In this document: positions 24,165 to 35,829 of the stretch, one piece after another
How the letters are laid out: every line of letters begins with the position of its first letter
How positions within the stretch are numbered: position 1 is the first letter of the stretch
Assembly: GCA_014925825.1 (NCBI GenBank)
Contig: JACGCK010000058.1
Coordinates: forward strand, 186,001-250,000
Reading direction: 5' to 3'
Length of the DNA: 64,000 bases
Source: Pholiota molesta
Taxonomy: Eukaryota; Basidiomycota; Agaricomycetes; Agaricales; Strophariaceae
Program-made: the position numbers and the translations under genes
The notes under the pieces: model-generated
What the model saw: only the letters and a program-made list of their open reading frames with translations
The model's database searches: none
What the model was told of the DNA's origin: nothing

Positions 24165-25640
24165 ATGACCTCTACCAACTTCCTGAATTTTCCAGACGCC
24201 GTTCTTGTCGCTGTATTTACATTTTTCTGTGGTGACGAACCTGTGTTCCTCCCACGGAGAACGACAGACAGGCGGGGCATTCTCAGTCATGTGGACGAAA
24301 GATGGAATACGATTCTGCAATCTACGAGCACGCTATGGGACAACATTCTGTTTACATCCCCTCCTTCTTTCTTCATCCCACCAGACACCATTTTGAACGA
24401 ATTCGACACGTGCACGATGAGGAGCGGGAACAACCTATTGACTGTCGCGTTTGACATGGGCCGCCATGACTGGGTATTCAGCATTGTTCACGCCGTCGTC
24501 CTCCCAAATGTCGGTCGCATACGGAAGTTAACCTGTCCTATCCACACCAACATTGACATCTCCGCATTCCTCAAAATTCGTGAAGGCAGATTCAGTGCTC
24601 TAGAGTCACTTGATATTGCTTTCGTCAACACGTGGACCGAGCCCATTTCCTGGTTCAATTTGGACACCTGCCTCCAATTTAACGCGTTACGAACAGCACC
24701 ACAATTGCGCAATGTTACAGTGCACCTTTTCAACGGATTACATCCAATCGACCTTCACCTCCCTTGGGATCAACTGACTTCTCTTGACCTAGCATCTACG
24801 GCAATGACACCGGAGGTCTTCGTCAAGATTCTTCGCTATGGAGCACATCGGCTCGAGGACGGCTACTTCCAGGTTCGATTCAGCAAGCTCCTGTGCCCGC
24901 AGCGAGTGCTATCTCGGACCACAATTATCATGGACAGATTGGAAACGCTCAAACTGCGCCTCATGTACCCAAGCAACGACACTCGACTCTTCTCGACCCT
25001 TCGGTTTCCCGTGCTTCGTAGTCTTTCGATTAAAATGTTTGATCGACGCCAGCAATGGGATATGTCACTTTACACCAACCTCCTCCGCGCATCTAAAAAC
25101 ACTCTGCAACAGCTGCACCTATCTGATTTCCAACCCCCTGGTTTGCGCATTTTCAGAACCGGTCAAAACATTCAAGGCTACGGTTACCCACCTGTCAGTA
25201 GACAATATTGCCACACGACATATCGTACCCTTGAGAAACTGTTCAAAATCATACCCAACGCGGAATCCTTAATTCTTCCGCTCGGTTTACCGATTCACGT
25301 CTACACAGCCGAGAAACTGGCAACGTGTCATCTTCTGCCGCGGCTTCGCGCACTGAAGCTCGGGGCGACCATCGATAGCGCCAGGCATATCATTATGCTG
25401 TCTGTGCTCAACAGTCGACACCACTACATATCGCTTGGAGTGGGGGGCTCTGCCGAAGTTCGTTATGCTCCAGATGGGCCTCGACTGACCGTTATTAGTT
25501 CGCTGGGAGTTTGGATTCCGTATCACCAGTATACATTCAACACGGCCCTGGCACTGGATGCACAGTGCCAGATGCTTGCGTCGCTCGGGATCATGGTGGA
25601 TATCTATCCTACGACTGCTCTGCCACTGCCAATCAGGTAG
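24165..25640 (+). CDS. Intronless F-box-like protein
   Basis: A single 491-residue frame with no internal introns, unusual for this window. The N terminus MTSTNFLNFPDAVLVAVFTFFCGDEP... followed by VDERWNTILQSTSTLWDNILF fits the F-box-like pattern (PxxVLxxIFxxL ... VCxxWxxIAxxxPxLW) of basidiomycete families, with weak conservation. The remainder is LRR-like: ALESLDIAF, QLRNVTVHL, QLTSLDLASTAMTPE, RLETLKLRLMYPS, VLRSLSIKMFD, RLRALKLGA. It probably acts as an SCF adaptor; target unknown. Intact, with no stop or frameshift. Confidence 0.82.
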   Translation: MTSTNFLNFPDAVLVAVFTFFCGDEPVFLPRRTTDRRGILSHVDERWNTILQSTSTLWDNILFTSPPSFFIPPDTILNEFDTCTMRSGNNLLTVAFDMGRHDWVFSIVHAVVLPNVGRIRKLTCPIHTNIDISAFLKIREGRFSALESLDIAFVNTWTEPISWFNLDTCLQFNALRTAPQLRNVTVHLFNGLHPIDLHLPWDQLTSLDLASTAMTPEVFVKILRYGAHRLEDGYFQVRFSKLLCPQRVLSRTTIIMDRLETLKLRLMYPSNDTRLFSTLRFPVLRSLSIKMFDRRQQWDMSLYTNLLRASKNTLQQLHLSDFQPPGLRIFRTGQNIQGYGYPPVSRQYCHTTYRTLEKLFKIIPNAESLILPLGLPIHVYTAEKLATCHLLPRLRALKLGATIDSARHIIMLSVLNSRHHYISLGVGGSAEVRYAPDGPRLTVISSLGVWIPYHQYTFNTALALDAQCQMLASLGIMVDIYPTTALPLPIR

Positions 25641-28379
25641 AACAGACTATGTAGGACGTTCGCGTTGGTTCTGTTCACTTCGTCAATCCAATTTTGGTAT
25701 AAGATACGTTCGCAGAAGTTATGTTTTATTGTGTTCGGAGAATTTCGTAGTAAGTATTTGGTGTACTGTGTCATAGCTTTTTGGAATGCAGTAATTTACT
25801 AAGTATGATCGTAAACTTGTCCAATGTCAATGCTACAAACTGTTAAAGGCATGCTGGGTACGAAAATGTTTTCCAATTTGACCTTCGCCAATCGACGGTA
25901 TTTTCATTATACCCCGCGATGGAAAGTATCTACTTTCAAATGGCAGCGGGTGGATGAACAGATAAATAGAGGTATCTACGTACATGTGCGATCGCGTACT
26001 GGCTACGTCATCGAACAGACGGCGCTGCTGATACAAGAAAGAAGCGAACGAATTTTTATAAATCGCCGGTTCGTCGAACAGAAGATTCAGCAGGAGTTCC
26101 TACGCAGTTGCCGCGGCATCTGCGTCCACTTAGAGAGCATCGATGTCAAAGGTGCTAGCGCTCCGCTTGTCATCATCGTACTGCTCTGTCTATCCCGTCA
26201 CGACTTATCTTCCACCAGGCTGCGCCTCTATCTATGCCACGTAGATATTGCGCGTGGCCATAACCATATTTCGTTCAATTGCTGACAAGGCACTGAGTTC
26301 AGATTTCACCAAGTCGATCTCGCCGGTATTGAACAAGTTTCTTGACGGTGTTGATGGCGATGAAGTGTGATGAGTTGTGAAGCGTGATGGGCAAGAGGTC
26401 GGCGAAGCGGCAGACTCTCCGCATGTCGCATACCTGGGAAGGGAATGTCTTGATAGAGGAACATTGCGGTATTCCCGTAGAACTGAGCAGAGTAACCGTC
26501 AAAATATGAATGACGGAGACGAAGTTGGACAGAACGCACGAATTGTAGTTCTGACGTAGGTTTGCGGTGTTACATGCGGACAGAGTAACGATCGAAAATG
26601 CAGCCAAGGTAGGCGGTGTGCATTTTGGTGAAGATGCGGAGGTAGTTGGGGAGTGAAATACCTGCCGTGGGTTCGGATGCTTGCGTCTTGTTGGATCAAG
26701 CGTGGAAACTGGGGTCGATAGAAAGGCAACTGAAAGGAATGAGAATTTAGAAGATGAATGAGAGAGACAGAGAATCACTCGCTAATTTCTAGGTCCTGCC
26801 TAGCATTGACGCGAACGCTGTCGTATTTCTGCTTCCACGATCATTCTGAATGAACTGTCGTCTTGCTGTCGTCCAATCGAGTCAGTATCAAGCAACTGTA
26901 TGAACACACGTAAGAAATTCAACGGCTTACTTACCTTATTGAAGTTTCAAAGGCATTGAATCAATCACTCGAGACTTATGAGAAATCAAGGACTGGTGTC
27001 GCGTCGCGGATGCAAGGGGTTCTGGAGACGAGCATTGGGCTGGAGATCGGCTGTTGGCCAACTGTTGGCGCACAATTTGAGCAGTCGCCGCCCCTCAAAT
27101 AAAGTTCCTCTTGAAGCAGGAGAATAATGTGTGCGACGCGGCCGGGTTGTGCTGTCACACCGCTGTCTGTTGACTTCCAATGATGCGTTCGAGAGAGTTG
27201 GTACTATGTAGAAAGCAGATTTGGAGCAGATGCAACTCATGCAAGCGAATGCCATCAATCACAACATGTGACTGTGACATATGACCAGCGCTTACCTTCC
27301 TTGAATCCTTCAACCACTCCAGCATCGTCAGTTGATCGTCAGCCTGTGGCAGAACAACGCCATACTAGTGAGTTTCTCTTTTTCTTCTGTTTTAGCTTCT
27401 AACGAGCTCTAACCTTGGTATAGCAGACATCTGTTCCTACACGTATTCAGTTCGTCTTCTCGATGGCGCCTTTTCATGCTGCTCGCGCTCGATTCAGATG
27501 AGTCGACGATGACGCCGACTTGCCCTCGGACGGCGCCTTATCTGTCACTACAAGCAAGGCTTGTAACCATCTACAGTGCGATCCCAATGGCGCCCCATTC
27601 TACACGCCTAGGTACACCGCGTATCTAGTGCAAACACCGTCACGCACCAGCACGTTTGGACACCACGGTGTTACGAGCCCCACAAAGATCTCCAATAGTT
27701 GCACGATCCTAGGTACGTTGCTCGTTTGTTTCTCTCACCCTCCTCTCACCTCCTCTCTCTAGCAGTTCTTCAAGTTGTGTCGCTGCTCAGCACTCATCAA
27801 TGAATCTATCAGGTATGTCACTTGTTCGTCTTTCCGCTATCTTTGACCCACTCATCGTCCCCTTCACAAGATGTCCATCTGACTATCAGCCTCTTACGAG
27901 TCCTCTCAACCTAGCCCGTTCTCTCGGTTATGCCGCCTTTCCGTCGCGCTCGAACTATATCGATATTCTCCACCTCGAAGCCTGCTCGTATACCTCCGCG
28001 AGCCACAAATACTCCGGCTCGGCACTATCCATATTAAACCTGCATTCGACGTCAAATGCACCCCCGAAATTTTCAACCCCGGCACAAACGCCCAGTTTTC
28101 ATCCGATCACCCCCATTTTTTTTTGTGCCGGGGCACACGCCCAGGCACACGCGGCACACAAAAAAATTTCAGCGGCACACGTGACGGAAGGGTGAAATTT
28201 TCACTTGGCCCCCCTGTTTTAGGGGCCATTTTGATCCCACCTCTTCTCCTGCTCCCCCCTTCCACTTTTCCAACACTTTCCGGTGGCTACAATCTCCTTA
28301 GGATGGGCACACAGAGCACACGAACTTTCCGGGGGGCACACATGCTGTAGCGCCTGCAATATGGGGGGGGAGGAGGTGT
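25641..28379. other. Intergenic transition region
   Basis: No supported gene. Minus-strand fragments at 26300-26780 (for example FDGYSAQFYGNTAMFLYQDIPFP and NTVKKLVQYRRDRLGEI) could be exons of an unknown gene but do not assemble convincingly. From about 28,030 the sequence becomes C/G-rich with repeated 'ggcacacg' words (28,120-28,190). I take this as the edge of the repeat- and element-rich half of the window. Confidence 0.35.
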
Positions 28380-29640
28380 GGGGCGGGGGCGGAGACGGGG
28401 ACCACCACCCGGAGTTGAGTCGATGTGGTGTGCCCGGCTCGTGTCCGCCTCGCTGGTGGGGGGCACCTGTCCAAGGGATGACAAAATTTTTTTGGTTCGA
28501 GTCACTGTTCATGGAATCGATGAGAAATTTTTTTTACCTACCTGACGATTCGACTCGTGGCACCTGTAGGAGGTGGGGACCACCACTCAGAGTCGAGTCG
28601 ATGTCGTGTGCCCGGCTCGTGTCCGCCTCGCTGGCGGGCACCTGTCCAAGGGATGAAAATTTTTTTTGGTTCGAGTCGATGCGAAGGGTACTGTTCATGG
28701 AATCGATGAGAAGTTTCTTTACCTACCTGACAATTCGACTCGTGGCACCTGTAGGAGGTGGGGACCACCACTCAGAGTCGAGTCGATGTGGTGTGCCCGG
28801 CTCGTGTCCGCCTCGCTAGCGGGCACCTGTAAGGGATGACAAAATTTTTTTTGGTTCGAGTCGATGCAAAGGGTACTGTGTTCATGGAATCGATGAGAAA
28901 TTTTTTTTACCTACCTGACGATTCGACTCGTGGCACCTGTAGGAGGTGGGGGGGAGCAGGGGACCACCACCCGGAGTCGAGTCGATGTCGTGTGCCCGGC
29001 TCGTGTCCGCCTCGCTAGCGGGCACCTGCAAGGGATGACAAAATTTTTTTTGGTTCGAGTCGATGCAAAGGGTACTGTGTTCATGGAATCGATGAGAAAT
29101 TTTTTGTACCTACCTGACGATTCGACTCGTGGCACCTGTAGGAGGTGGGGGGAGAAGGGGACCACCACCCGGAGTCGAGTCGATGTCGTGTGCTCGGCTC
29201 GTGTCCGCCTCGCTAGCGGGCACCTGTAAGGGATGACAAAATTTTTTTTGGTTCGAGTCGATGCAAAGGGTACTGTGTTCATGGAATCGATGAGAAAAAT
29301 TTTACCTACCTGACGATTCGACTCGTGGCGCCTGGACTTGTGTCTGTGTGCCCGGCTCGCAGTGGAATCAATATTTACCTGCCTGACTGTTCGACTCGTG
29401 AATGTGCCCGGCGCTTCGATGAACAGAATCGATGAAAATATCTTACCTGCCTGACTGTTCGACTCAAGGCGTGTGCCCGGCTCCCAGCCATGACTCGTGA
29501 ATGGGTGTGCCCAGCTCGCAGTGGTGAGTTGTGAGGGATAACTCGATGAACAGAATCAATGAAAATATTTTACCTGCCTGTTCGACTTGTGGGCCCCTGC
29601 TCCCAGGCACGAGTCGTGCCGATGGGACAGTGTGACTTGT
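28380..29640. repeat. Minisatellite with ~175-200 bp unit, plus degenerate tail
   Basis: Five units can be followed by the marker 'ttggttcgagtc' at about 28,492, 28,666, 28,851, 29,050 and 29,248 (spacings about 174, 185, 199, 198). Each unit carries 'tacctacctgac', 'attcgactcgtggc', 'cctgtaggaggtgggg', 'accaccac' and 'gtgtgcccggctcg'. The pieces 'cgagtcga' and 'tcgactcg' are mutual inverted repeats within the unit. From 29,336 to 29,640 shorter, diverged units continue with 'ttacctgcctg' and 'gtgcccggc'. Open frames run through the array on both strands but look like a by-product of the repeat. Confidence 0.88.
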
Positions 29641-29842
29641 CAATTAGCTTGTCTATCTAACCTGAGTGTGCACGACCCAATTTGCAATTCTGAATCCGCT
29701 CTGGCCCGGCTCCCATTATACAGGCTCTGCAAACTTACCCCTTTGCCCCTCTGTTTGCGTTCTGCTCCCAATCCCCCACCCCATCCTTTCCCGACTCCCA
29801 TGTTTGCTAATATATACCATACTGTACCAGTATTTATCCTAT

Positions 29843-31296
29843 ATGTTCTCTTCCTCCCCCGGTGGCTGGTTTTGCATCTTGTCCTCGTACCTTTACCATC
29901 TCACCCGATGCTGTCGGTGGTGCCCTTCTCTTGTCTATTGTTTTGCTGACTCTCTCCTTGTAGTTGCCCCACCTGTACTCTTGAATTTACAACCAAAAGA
30001 GCGTATGACCTTCATGTCAAACGTTTTCATTTTCGTGAAGCACGTTTTTTGACTGAACCTGATGGTCAGTTTGGTGTTCCTCTTGCCATGTGTTGTCTCT
30101 CACCACCCGGCCCAGGCCCCGTTGTTGTCAAATATCAACGCGAGCTTCCGAATGCGCTGTCGCACTGCGGTATCAATGGGTGTACCTTTGAGTTTAGGGG
30201 ATTCCACATTCAAAAAACTCACCTTGGCACGGTTCATGGTTTCCACGGCTTAGTGGTCAAAGTTCGCCTGTTCCCCCCGATGTTAACGCATCCAGATGCC
30301 ACACCTTCTCCGGCTGCGACACCCTCTCCGGATCCCGCGCCTGCTGCGCCTGCTGCCACTCCTGAGCCTGCCCCGGCTCCCGCCCCGCCTGGTCTGTCTC
30401 GACAGGGTTCGGTCCCACGCATCCACCCGGGCCCGCACCCTTATGCCCGGGTTGGTCCCCCTTCGCGCAGTAGCTCATTGACACTGGTGGGTGCTCCAGA
30501 GGGCCGCAGTAGCTCATTGACACCAGTGGATGCCCCAGAGGGCCCGCCTCCCAGCTCTCCCCAAGCCGTCCCCCTTGTCCCTCAGGTGTCGACCGCGAGT
30601 GAACATGGCGGCCTTTCCCAGCCGGACCCTATCTTGTCTCCTTTGACGACCCACCACAGTCTGTTCTCGGATGTGGAAGAGGATGGACCAGACACGGTGG
30701 GTTCGCCTGGCTTTGAACCCCACCCAGACTTGGCTTCCTCGATCCCCACTGGGCTTGTCGAACCTCACCCGGACTTGGCTTCCTCCGTCCCCACCGAGCT
30801 TGTCCCAGAAGAAACGATTGAAACACTGATGGCCCGGGCATCGTTGACCATTATTGCGCTGCCCCAACTGCGCATTTCCCCCATTCCTCAGTTCTTGGCC
30901 TGTGTCGAGTGCGAAGTGGGCATATCGCCGCTCACGGTTACGGACCATCCTCAAAAGAAGCATCACATTCCCCTCACGGCTCATGCTGCACGCGAGCTCA
31001 AGGCATTTGTGCAAGGCCTGGCACTGGCCCAGGACTCCAGTGCTGTTCCAGTTCCCCCACCCAAGCAGGCGCCCATTCCTGGCTTGGCGGTACGCCAGGG
31101 TTTTGCGTGCGTGGACTGTGACTATTGTGGCACCAGTCCCGGGACGGTTCGCAACCATTATGCGTCGGCGCATACGACCCTGTCTCCTCTGGAGCCCAAG
31201 ATGAAGTCGGCCATTAGTAGTAGCTGTAAAGTAGTAGGTAGTTTTGGTCGGAAGAAATTTTTCAGTTTTGACCATTTGGATCGATTAGGGATGTGA
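29843..31296 (+). CDS. OrsD-like C2H2 zinc-finger protein (stand-alone, possibly truncated)
   Basis: Exons 29843-29886 and 29964-31296 (phase 2 intron, GTACCT...TTGTAG) give 458 residues. The N-terminal finger reads CPTCTLEFTTKRAYDLHVKRFH, with CxxC then HxxxxH. It is followed by CGINGCTFEF...HIQKTHLGTVH, a long Pro/Ala/Ser-rich linker containing two imperfect 18-codon repeats (SSSLTLVGAPEG / SSSLTPVDAPEG and EPHPDLASS twice), then FLACVECEVGISPLTVTDHPQKKH and FACVDCDYCGTSPGTVRNHYASAH. The last pair matches the OrsD-type domain that also opens the helicase gene at 43750. The C terminus ends soon after it (SFDHLDRLGM), so it may be a truncated or separated relative lacking the recombinase and helicase parts. 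DNA binding is inferred. Confidence 0.7.
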
Positions 31297-31646
31297 TAAG
31301 GATGTCCCATGCCAAAAATGAGCGAGATCGGCGGTCCCGTTCTCGAGATATGGCAGGGGGTGGGGGAGGAGGAGGGGTATATGCAAGATATTCAGGAATG
31401 GGCCGTCAATGTAAAATTTGGTATCAACAGACTTGTATGACCTCGTAGACTAAGGAAAAGTAGGTTTTGTGGGTGAGGAGGCCACCCTGAATATCTTTGG
31501 GTGGGGGGGCGGAGGGTGTGTACTGATCTAGTCTAAAGATATTCAGGAAGCATGTTGGGGGTTCCAAAACTGGTTTTCCATGACCAGGTATATTGGGGGA
31601 ACCTATTGGTATCTGTTTTGGAGCACCCTGATGTGTCCTGAGTATT
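31297..31646. other. Intergenic, G-rich with repeated 'agatattcagga'
   Basis: The word 'agatattcagga' occurs at 31,386 and 31,536, in similar G-rich surroundings ('gggggtgggggaggagg', 'gggtgggggggcggaggg'). No gene. It separates the convergent OrsD-like and protease genes. Confidence 0.5.
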
Positions 31647-34600
31647 CTAGGGCAGGGGGAGGAGACGACCTGGCGGGAGAGTTGTCAGGAACGTCGGCGA
31701 GTGGTTTGTATGCTGAATAATGATTATATTATAATCAACTAGATTAGGGGAACTCACTCCATTCTTATTTGGGTCACTGGATGTAGTCCCGACAAGGAGA
31801 AGGTAGCGGGCGCGCCGGGAAAGCGGCGAAATGAGGTGGTGGGCGTTCCCCGCTTTGAAGCCGGCCTTTGCGAATGATTCCTCCAAGTAATCCATTCTCC
31901 ACAAACCGGTGAGTCCAGAGGTGGTTGAGTCGTCCATCTTTCGTCGCTGAGGTTGGTATGTGAAACCGACGTCCATGTGGACTTCACCGTTTCGGCGGTC
32001 GAGAACATAATCCCAGTCCATCTGAGGTACGTTATGTTTTAGATTATTCATGACCGATGGACCGTTATGGGAAATGACGTTGAGTTTGAAGCCCTTGCAT
32101 TCGACCACGAAGAAGAAGGATTTGAAGCGGTCCATTTTCTGAGTGTCGTCGAAGGAGTCGAGAATGTCGCGCATCTTTTTCTGCAATGCGTCAAAGGTAT
32201 TGGGATCGACCTGTTTTGAAAAACCAGAGTAGAGGGAATCGTTCTTCCCTGCCTTCTTGCCTGCGCGTTTTCGGATGTACTCCTCCACTGTGTATTCGTA
32301 GAAGGGGTCGCAGGACGTCAAGTTGACGACGGTATGGAGTGCGGGCAAGACGACGTTGTTCCAGAACCAGATAAGGACCTCCATCGGCAGATCTGTTTGC
32401 CGCCTTCCCGTGTACTCGTTCCGGTGAATCATCCTCGGAAAGAATATGTAGCAGTAAATTGGGCTATTCCCCTCGGTGATTTTGGTGAATAGGGTATGAG
32501 GAATATTGGACAAGGGGATTCGGCGTTCCATCCACTCTTTTTTGGAAGGAAACAGGACCTCGTAGTCGTAGGGGGGTTCGAGAATTTCGGCGTAGACATG
32601 GTTATGTTTTTTGATACCCGAGTTGTTTCGCAGAGAAGGAGTGACCATCAGACCCACGGGGGCTGCGACATGGACCTTGTCCGTTACCCAGACGAAGCTG
32701 TCGATGTCCATGGCCATGTGAATTTCGAATTCGGAGCTGTCTACGGCGTCGCGTTCGAGGTCGAGGCAGATGTAATCCCCTGCCTCATTTTTACCACGCA
32801 AGAAGTAGGAGATGAGTGTGTTGGGATTGGGATCTTGTCCCTCGGAGGCCGGTTCCACACGCTGTAGCATTTCTGTTGCTCCCAGAATTTCGACGTCGGT
32901 AGAGGACACCATGCGGAGCTGAGGAATTCCTGTTCGCCCCATAGGCCTAGGGTCAAGATGCATCTTTCGAAAGTGAACTTTGGAATTTTCGATGGAGAAT
33001 TCGGGAACGAGCGGCATGATATGGTTCTCCAAGAGCATAGGAGGCCCCATGTAATAGGCATGGCCGAACCTGCGCAAGAGACGGTGTCCATAGTCGCGAA
33101 AATATGTCCATGGACTTTTGATATAGATGGAGGAAAGGAGAGGGTCATAGAGGGGGAAAGCGTGTTGGGGATCTTCAAAGGCATGCAAATCCTCTTGGGT
33201 TGGTCCCCCATAGTATGAGTCGTACGTGGGATCGTGACTAGGCCAAAGAGGCCTGGAGGGAATGGGCAGATCGCAAGGCCTTGCGGTACGTCTTCTACGC
33301 TCTATGCTCATCTTGTTCCAATTGATCTTGACCATGTGAAGTCTCCTGGTATGCGCCAAGTCCAAGTTGGCCGCCATTTCCACCGCCTCATCGACCATAT
33401 GAGACCCATCTACTTCGTCATTTTCGGTGATGTCTCCATGAGTGTTTCGGGATACAGGCTGATCTTCCGGTGCCTCATCGGGATGAAGTGGCGGAATTGG
33501 GGAAGGTTGCAGCGGCCACGCAGAGGCGGCAGGCGGCGTCGCCAGAGCGCGGGTGATTTTCATGCATCTAGAACATGCCGACATCTCGGTGTTGAGATTT
33601 TCGAGGAGGGTTGACTGTTGGGATTGTAAGTCTCTGTGCTCCTGCAAAAGAGTGGCACTGAGCGGTGCAAAATTCATGTCGACGGCGCCCATCGCCAACG
33701 CGCGCCATTCGTCGGGAGGTGTGTCGCGAAGATAGGTGTAGTTTTCGATGGAATCGCGTATCCAAGTCCTGAGAGAATTAAAAAGACGGAGACGGGTGAT
33801 GTGATGACAAGATTCCGCCTGATAGCGCAAGGTGTGAGGTGCGGCTTGTGTGAAGCCTTCTGCGAGGAGGTACTGTCCCACCAGAATGGCTATGGGACCG
33901 CAATCGACCCCGTTCATCTTCCAAGGGATAGAGACGACATTGACGTCTTCTGGAGGAACCAAAGTCCAGTCATGGAGCAGACAAATGTGGTGGTATATCT
34001 GGGGCCCGTTCCAATCCTCCCATTGATCTCATCCTTGACGGCTGGTTCTCCCAAAGACTGTGACGGACTTGTGTTCATGATCCATATAGACGGTGAAAAA
34101 GTGATTTTCGTTTTCACGGATGACGAAGAACTTGGGTTGGAGAGGACAAGGACCTTCTAGCGGTAAAAAATACCTTTTCCTGAAGTGAGGGATAGCATAG
34201 GTGTTAATACGCCAGCGCATCTGGGGCTCGATGTCCCAGAGCTGAAGTGCGTAAGTGTCCAGATAGGTGACAGAGACATTGGGATAGCGACAGTAGTAGG
34301 TCTTCATGAGAATGAAGTTGACCACCGAGTAATCCAGCCAAGTATTGGGAGCGAGTGAGTCGTAGTGGGTGAGTACTGGCATCCATATTTCGAATATAGA
34401 CATAATTTTTCCTATGATACCAAGTTAAATGGGAACAAGTTGATTTCGGGAGCCACTCACGATCCATGTCGTCTGGTGTCACCATTTCTTGTTCGACCAT
34501 AGGAAGCTCCACTTCCAAAGGAGGGAGTGGAGGAATGATGTCGGGCTCACGCTGGAATGGAACATACTCATCTTCGCTTCCCTCTGGTTCGTCACTTTCT

Positions 34601-35742
34601 GGTATGTCGACTATCTTGTCCTCTATGTCTTCCAAGTCATCTGGATGAACCATGGCCCGGATGAAATCCTTTATCTACTCGGCGGCATTGAGGCAGATTT
34701 TTAAGACAAACTGAAGGCCTTGCTTACCTCTTTGGACGGGCACCACACTCCCTCCATTGGACTTCTCCCTTTGATCGGAGAGGAAAAGTTGAAGTCATGT
34801 AAATCGTTGACGAAATTATCACTCTGAAGATATGTGAGTTATTTTCTGAGGGGTTATGTAATGAGACCTACTTCTTGGGATGCACTTGCTGGTGGGGAAC
34901 TTTTTTTTGAATGCTGTGTAACCCACGCATTGAAATCGTGGATCTAAAAATGATAAGTTGAAATATACGCATGTCATCTGAAACGAACTTTACCTCTTCC
35001 AAAGGTGTTGGGCGAGGCAGTTGGCTCTGGGAGCCAGTGTTTAGTTTGGAAGTCGCATTAAAGACGTCATCAATCTAGAACCAGGTCAGTTCACATATGA
35101 ATACTGAAGATAACTATGATCATGCCTCTTCGGCAGGTTTTAATTTTGGCGGCCATGCGGGGGGCTGTGGCGAAGGCAGCGGCGACATCGGCGCTGTCGG
35201 CGAGGTCGGAGGTGTGACGAAATTATCCATCTGAAGATATCTGAGTTATTTTCTGAGGGGTTATGTAGCGAGACCTACTTCTTGGGATGCACTTGGTGGG
35301 GGGGAACTTTTTTTTGCATGCTGTGTAACCCACACATTGAAATCGTGGATCTAAAAATGATAAGTTGAAATATACGCATGTCATCTGAAACGAACTTTAC
35401 CTCTTCCAAAGGTGTTGGGCGAGGCAGTTGGCTCTGGGAGCCAGTGTTTAGTTTGGAAGTCGCATTAAAGACGTCGTCGATCTAGAACCAGGTCAGTTCA
35501 CATATGAATACTGAAGATAACTATGATCATGCCTCTTCGGCAGGTTTTAATTTTGGCGGCCATGCGGGGGGCGGTGGCGAAGGTAGCGGCGATGGCGGCG
35601 CCATCCGCAAGGAAGGAGGTGGGATGGCCTGCGGCCGCATTTCCGGAGTTGCGGAAACGCTTTCTCCCCTGGGCACGGACAACGTACGCATTCTCTTGTT
35701 GCTGTTCACGGTGGGGGATGTCATCGTTAGGCAAAGGGGCAC
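31647..35742 (-). pseudogene. Ulp1-like C48 cysteine protease gene with an in-frame stop
   Basis: A long minus-strand exon chain starts near 35742 (MPLCLTMTSPTVNSNKRM), crosses two tandem-duplicated exon sets, continues as MVHPDDLEDIEDKIVDIPESDEP (34653), and via a GTGAGT...CATAG intron into MSIFEIWMPVLTHYDSLAPNTWLDYSVVN. The protease core follows: NENHFFTVYMD (catalytic His region), SVTVFG, and IPWKMNGVDCGPIAILV (catalytic Cys). The usual oxyanion Gln before NG.DCG appears to be Lys. A TGA at 34031-34029 interrupts the same frame between the His and Cys motifs, and no intron can remove it. The 700-residue C-terminal part (with FFFVVECKGFKL, HMDVGFTYQPQ and GLWRMDYLEESFAKAGF) is an extension I do not recognise. 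Ulp1 proteases of this kind are common passengers of KDZ and other DNA transposons. As written the gene is broken. Confidence 0.7.
34809..35620. repeat. Tandem direct duplication of ~407 bp carrying coding exons
   Basis: Copy 1 starts at 34,809 and copy 2 at 35,216 ('gacgaaattatc'). They remain about 95% alike by eye, including 'gggttatgta', 'cttgggatgcacttg', 'gttgggcgaggcagttggc' and 'ttttaattttggcggccatgcgggg'. Each copy contains the same three minus-strand exons (NFVT..., IHDFNVWVTQH..., IDDVFNATSKLNTGSQ...) of the protease gene with their splice sites. High similarity indicates a recent event. Confidence 0.9.
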
Positions 35743-35829
35743 GGCGCGAACTCAATGTTCATATGCAGAAACAGACTCATTACAAATATGATCGATCGAG
35801 AAGAAAAAAACAAACAAAAAACTTTCATC

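Noticed and set aside
25824..26285. 153-residue frame on the plus strand
   Set aside because: AT-rich, no domain, no promoter or intron support; likely chance.
28283..29282. Open frames of 100-180 residues across the minisatellite on both strands
   Set aside because: They follow the repeat unit, appear on both strands at once and lack any domain; they arise because the unit has few stops.
31647..34031. Independent gene starting inside the protease C-terminal half
   Set aside because: The frame is continuous with the upstream protease motifs except for one TGA, and there is no good ATG context near the Cys motif; I treat it as one broken gene.
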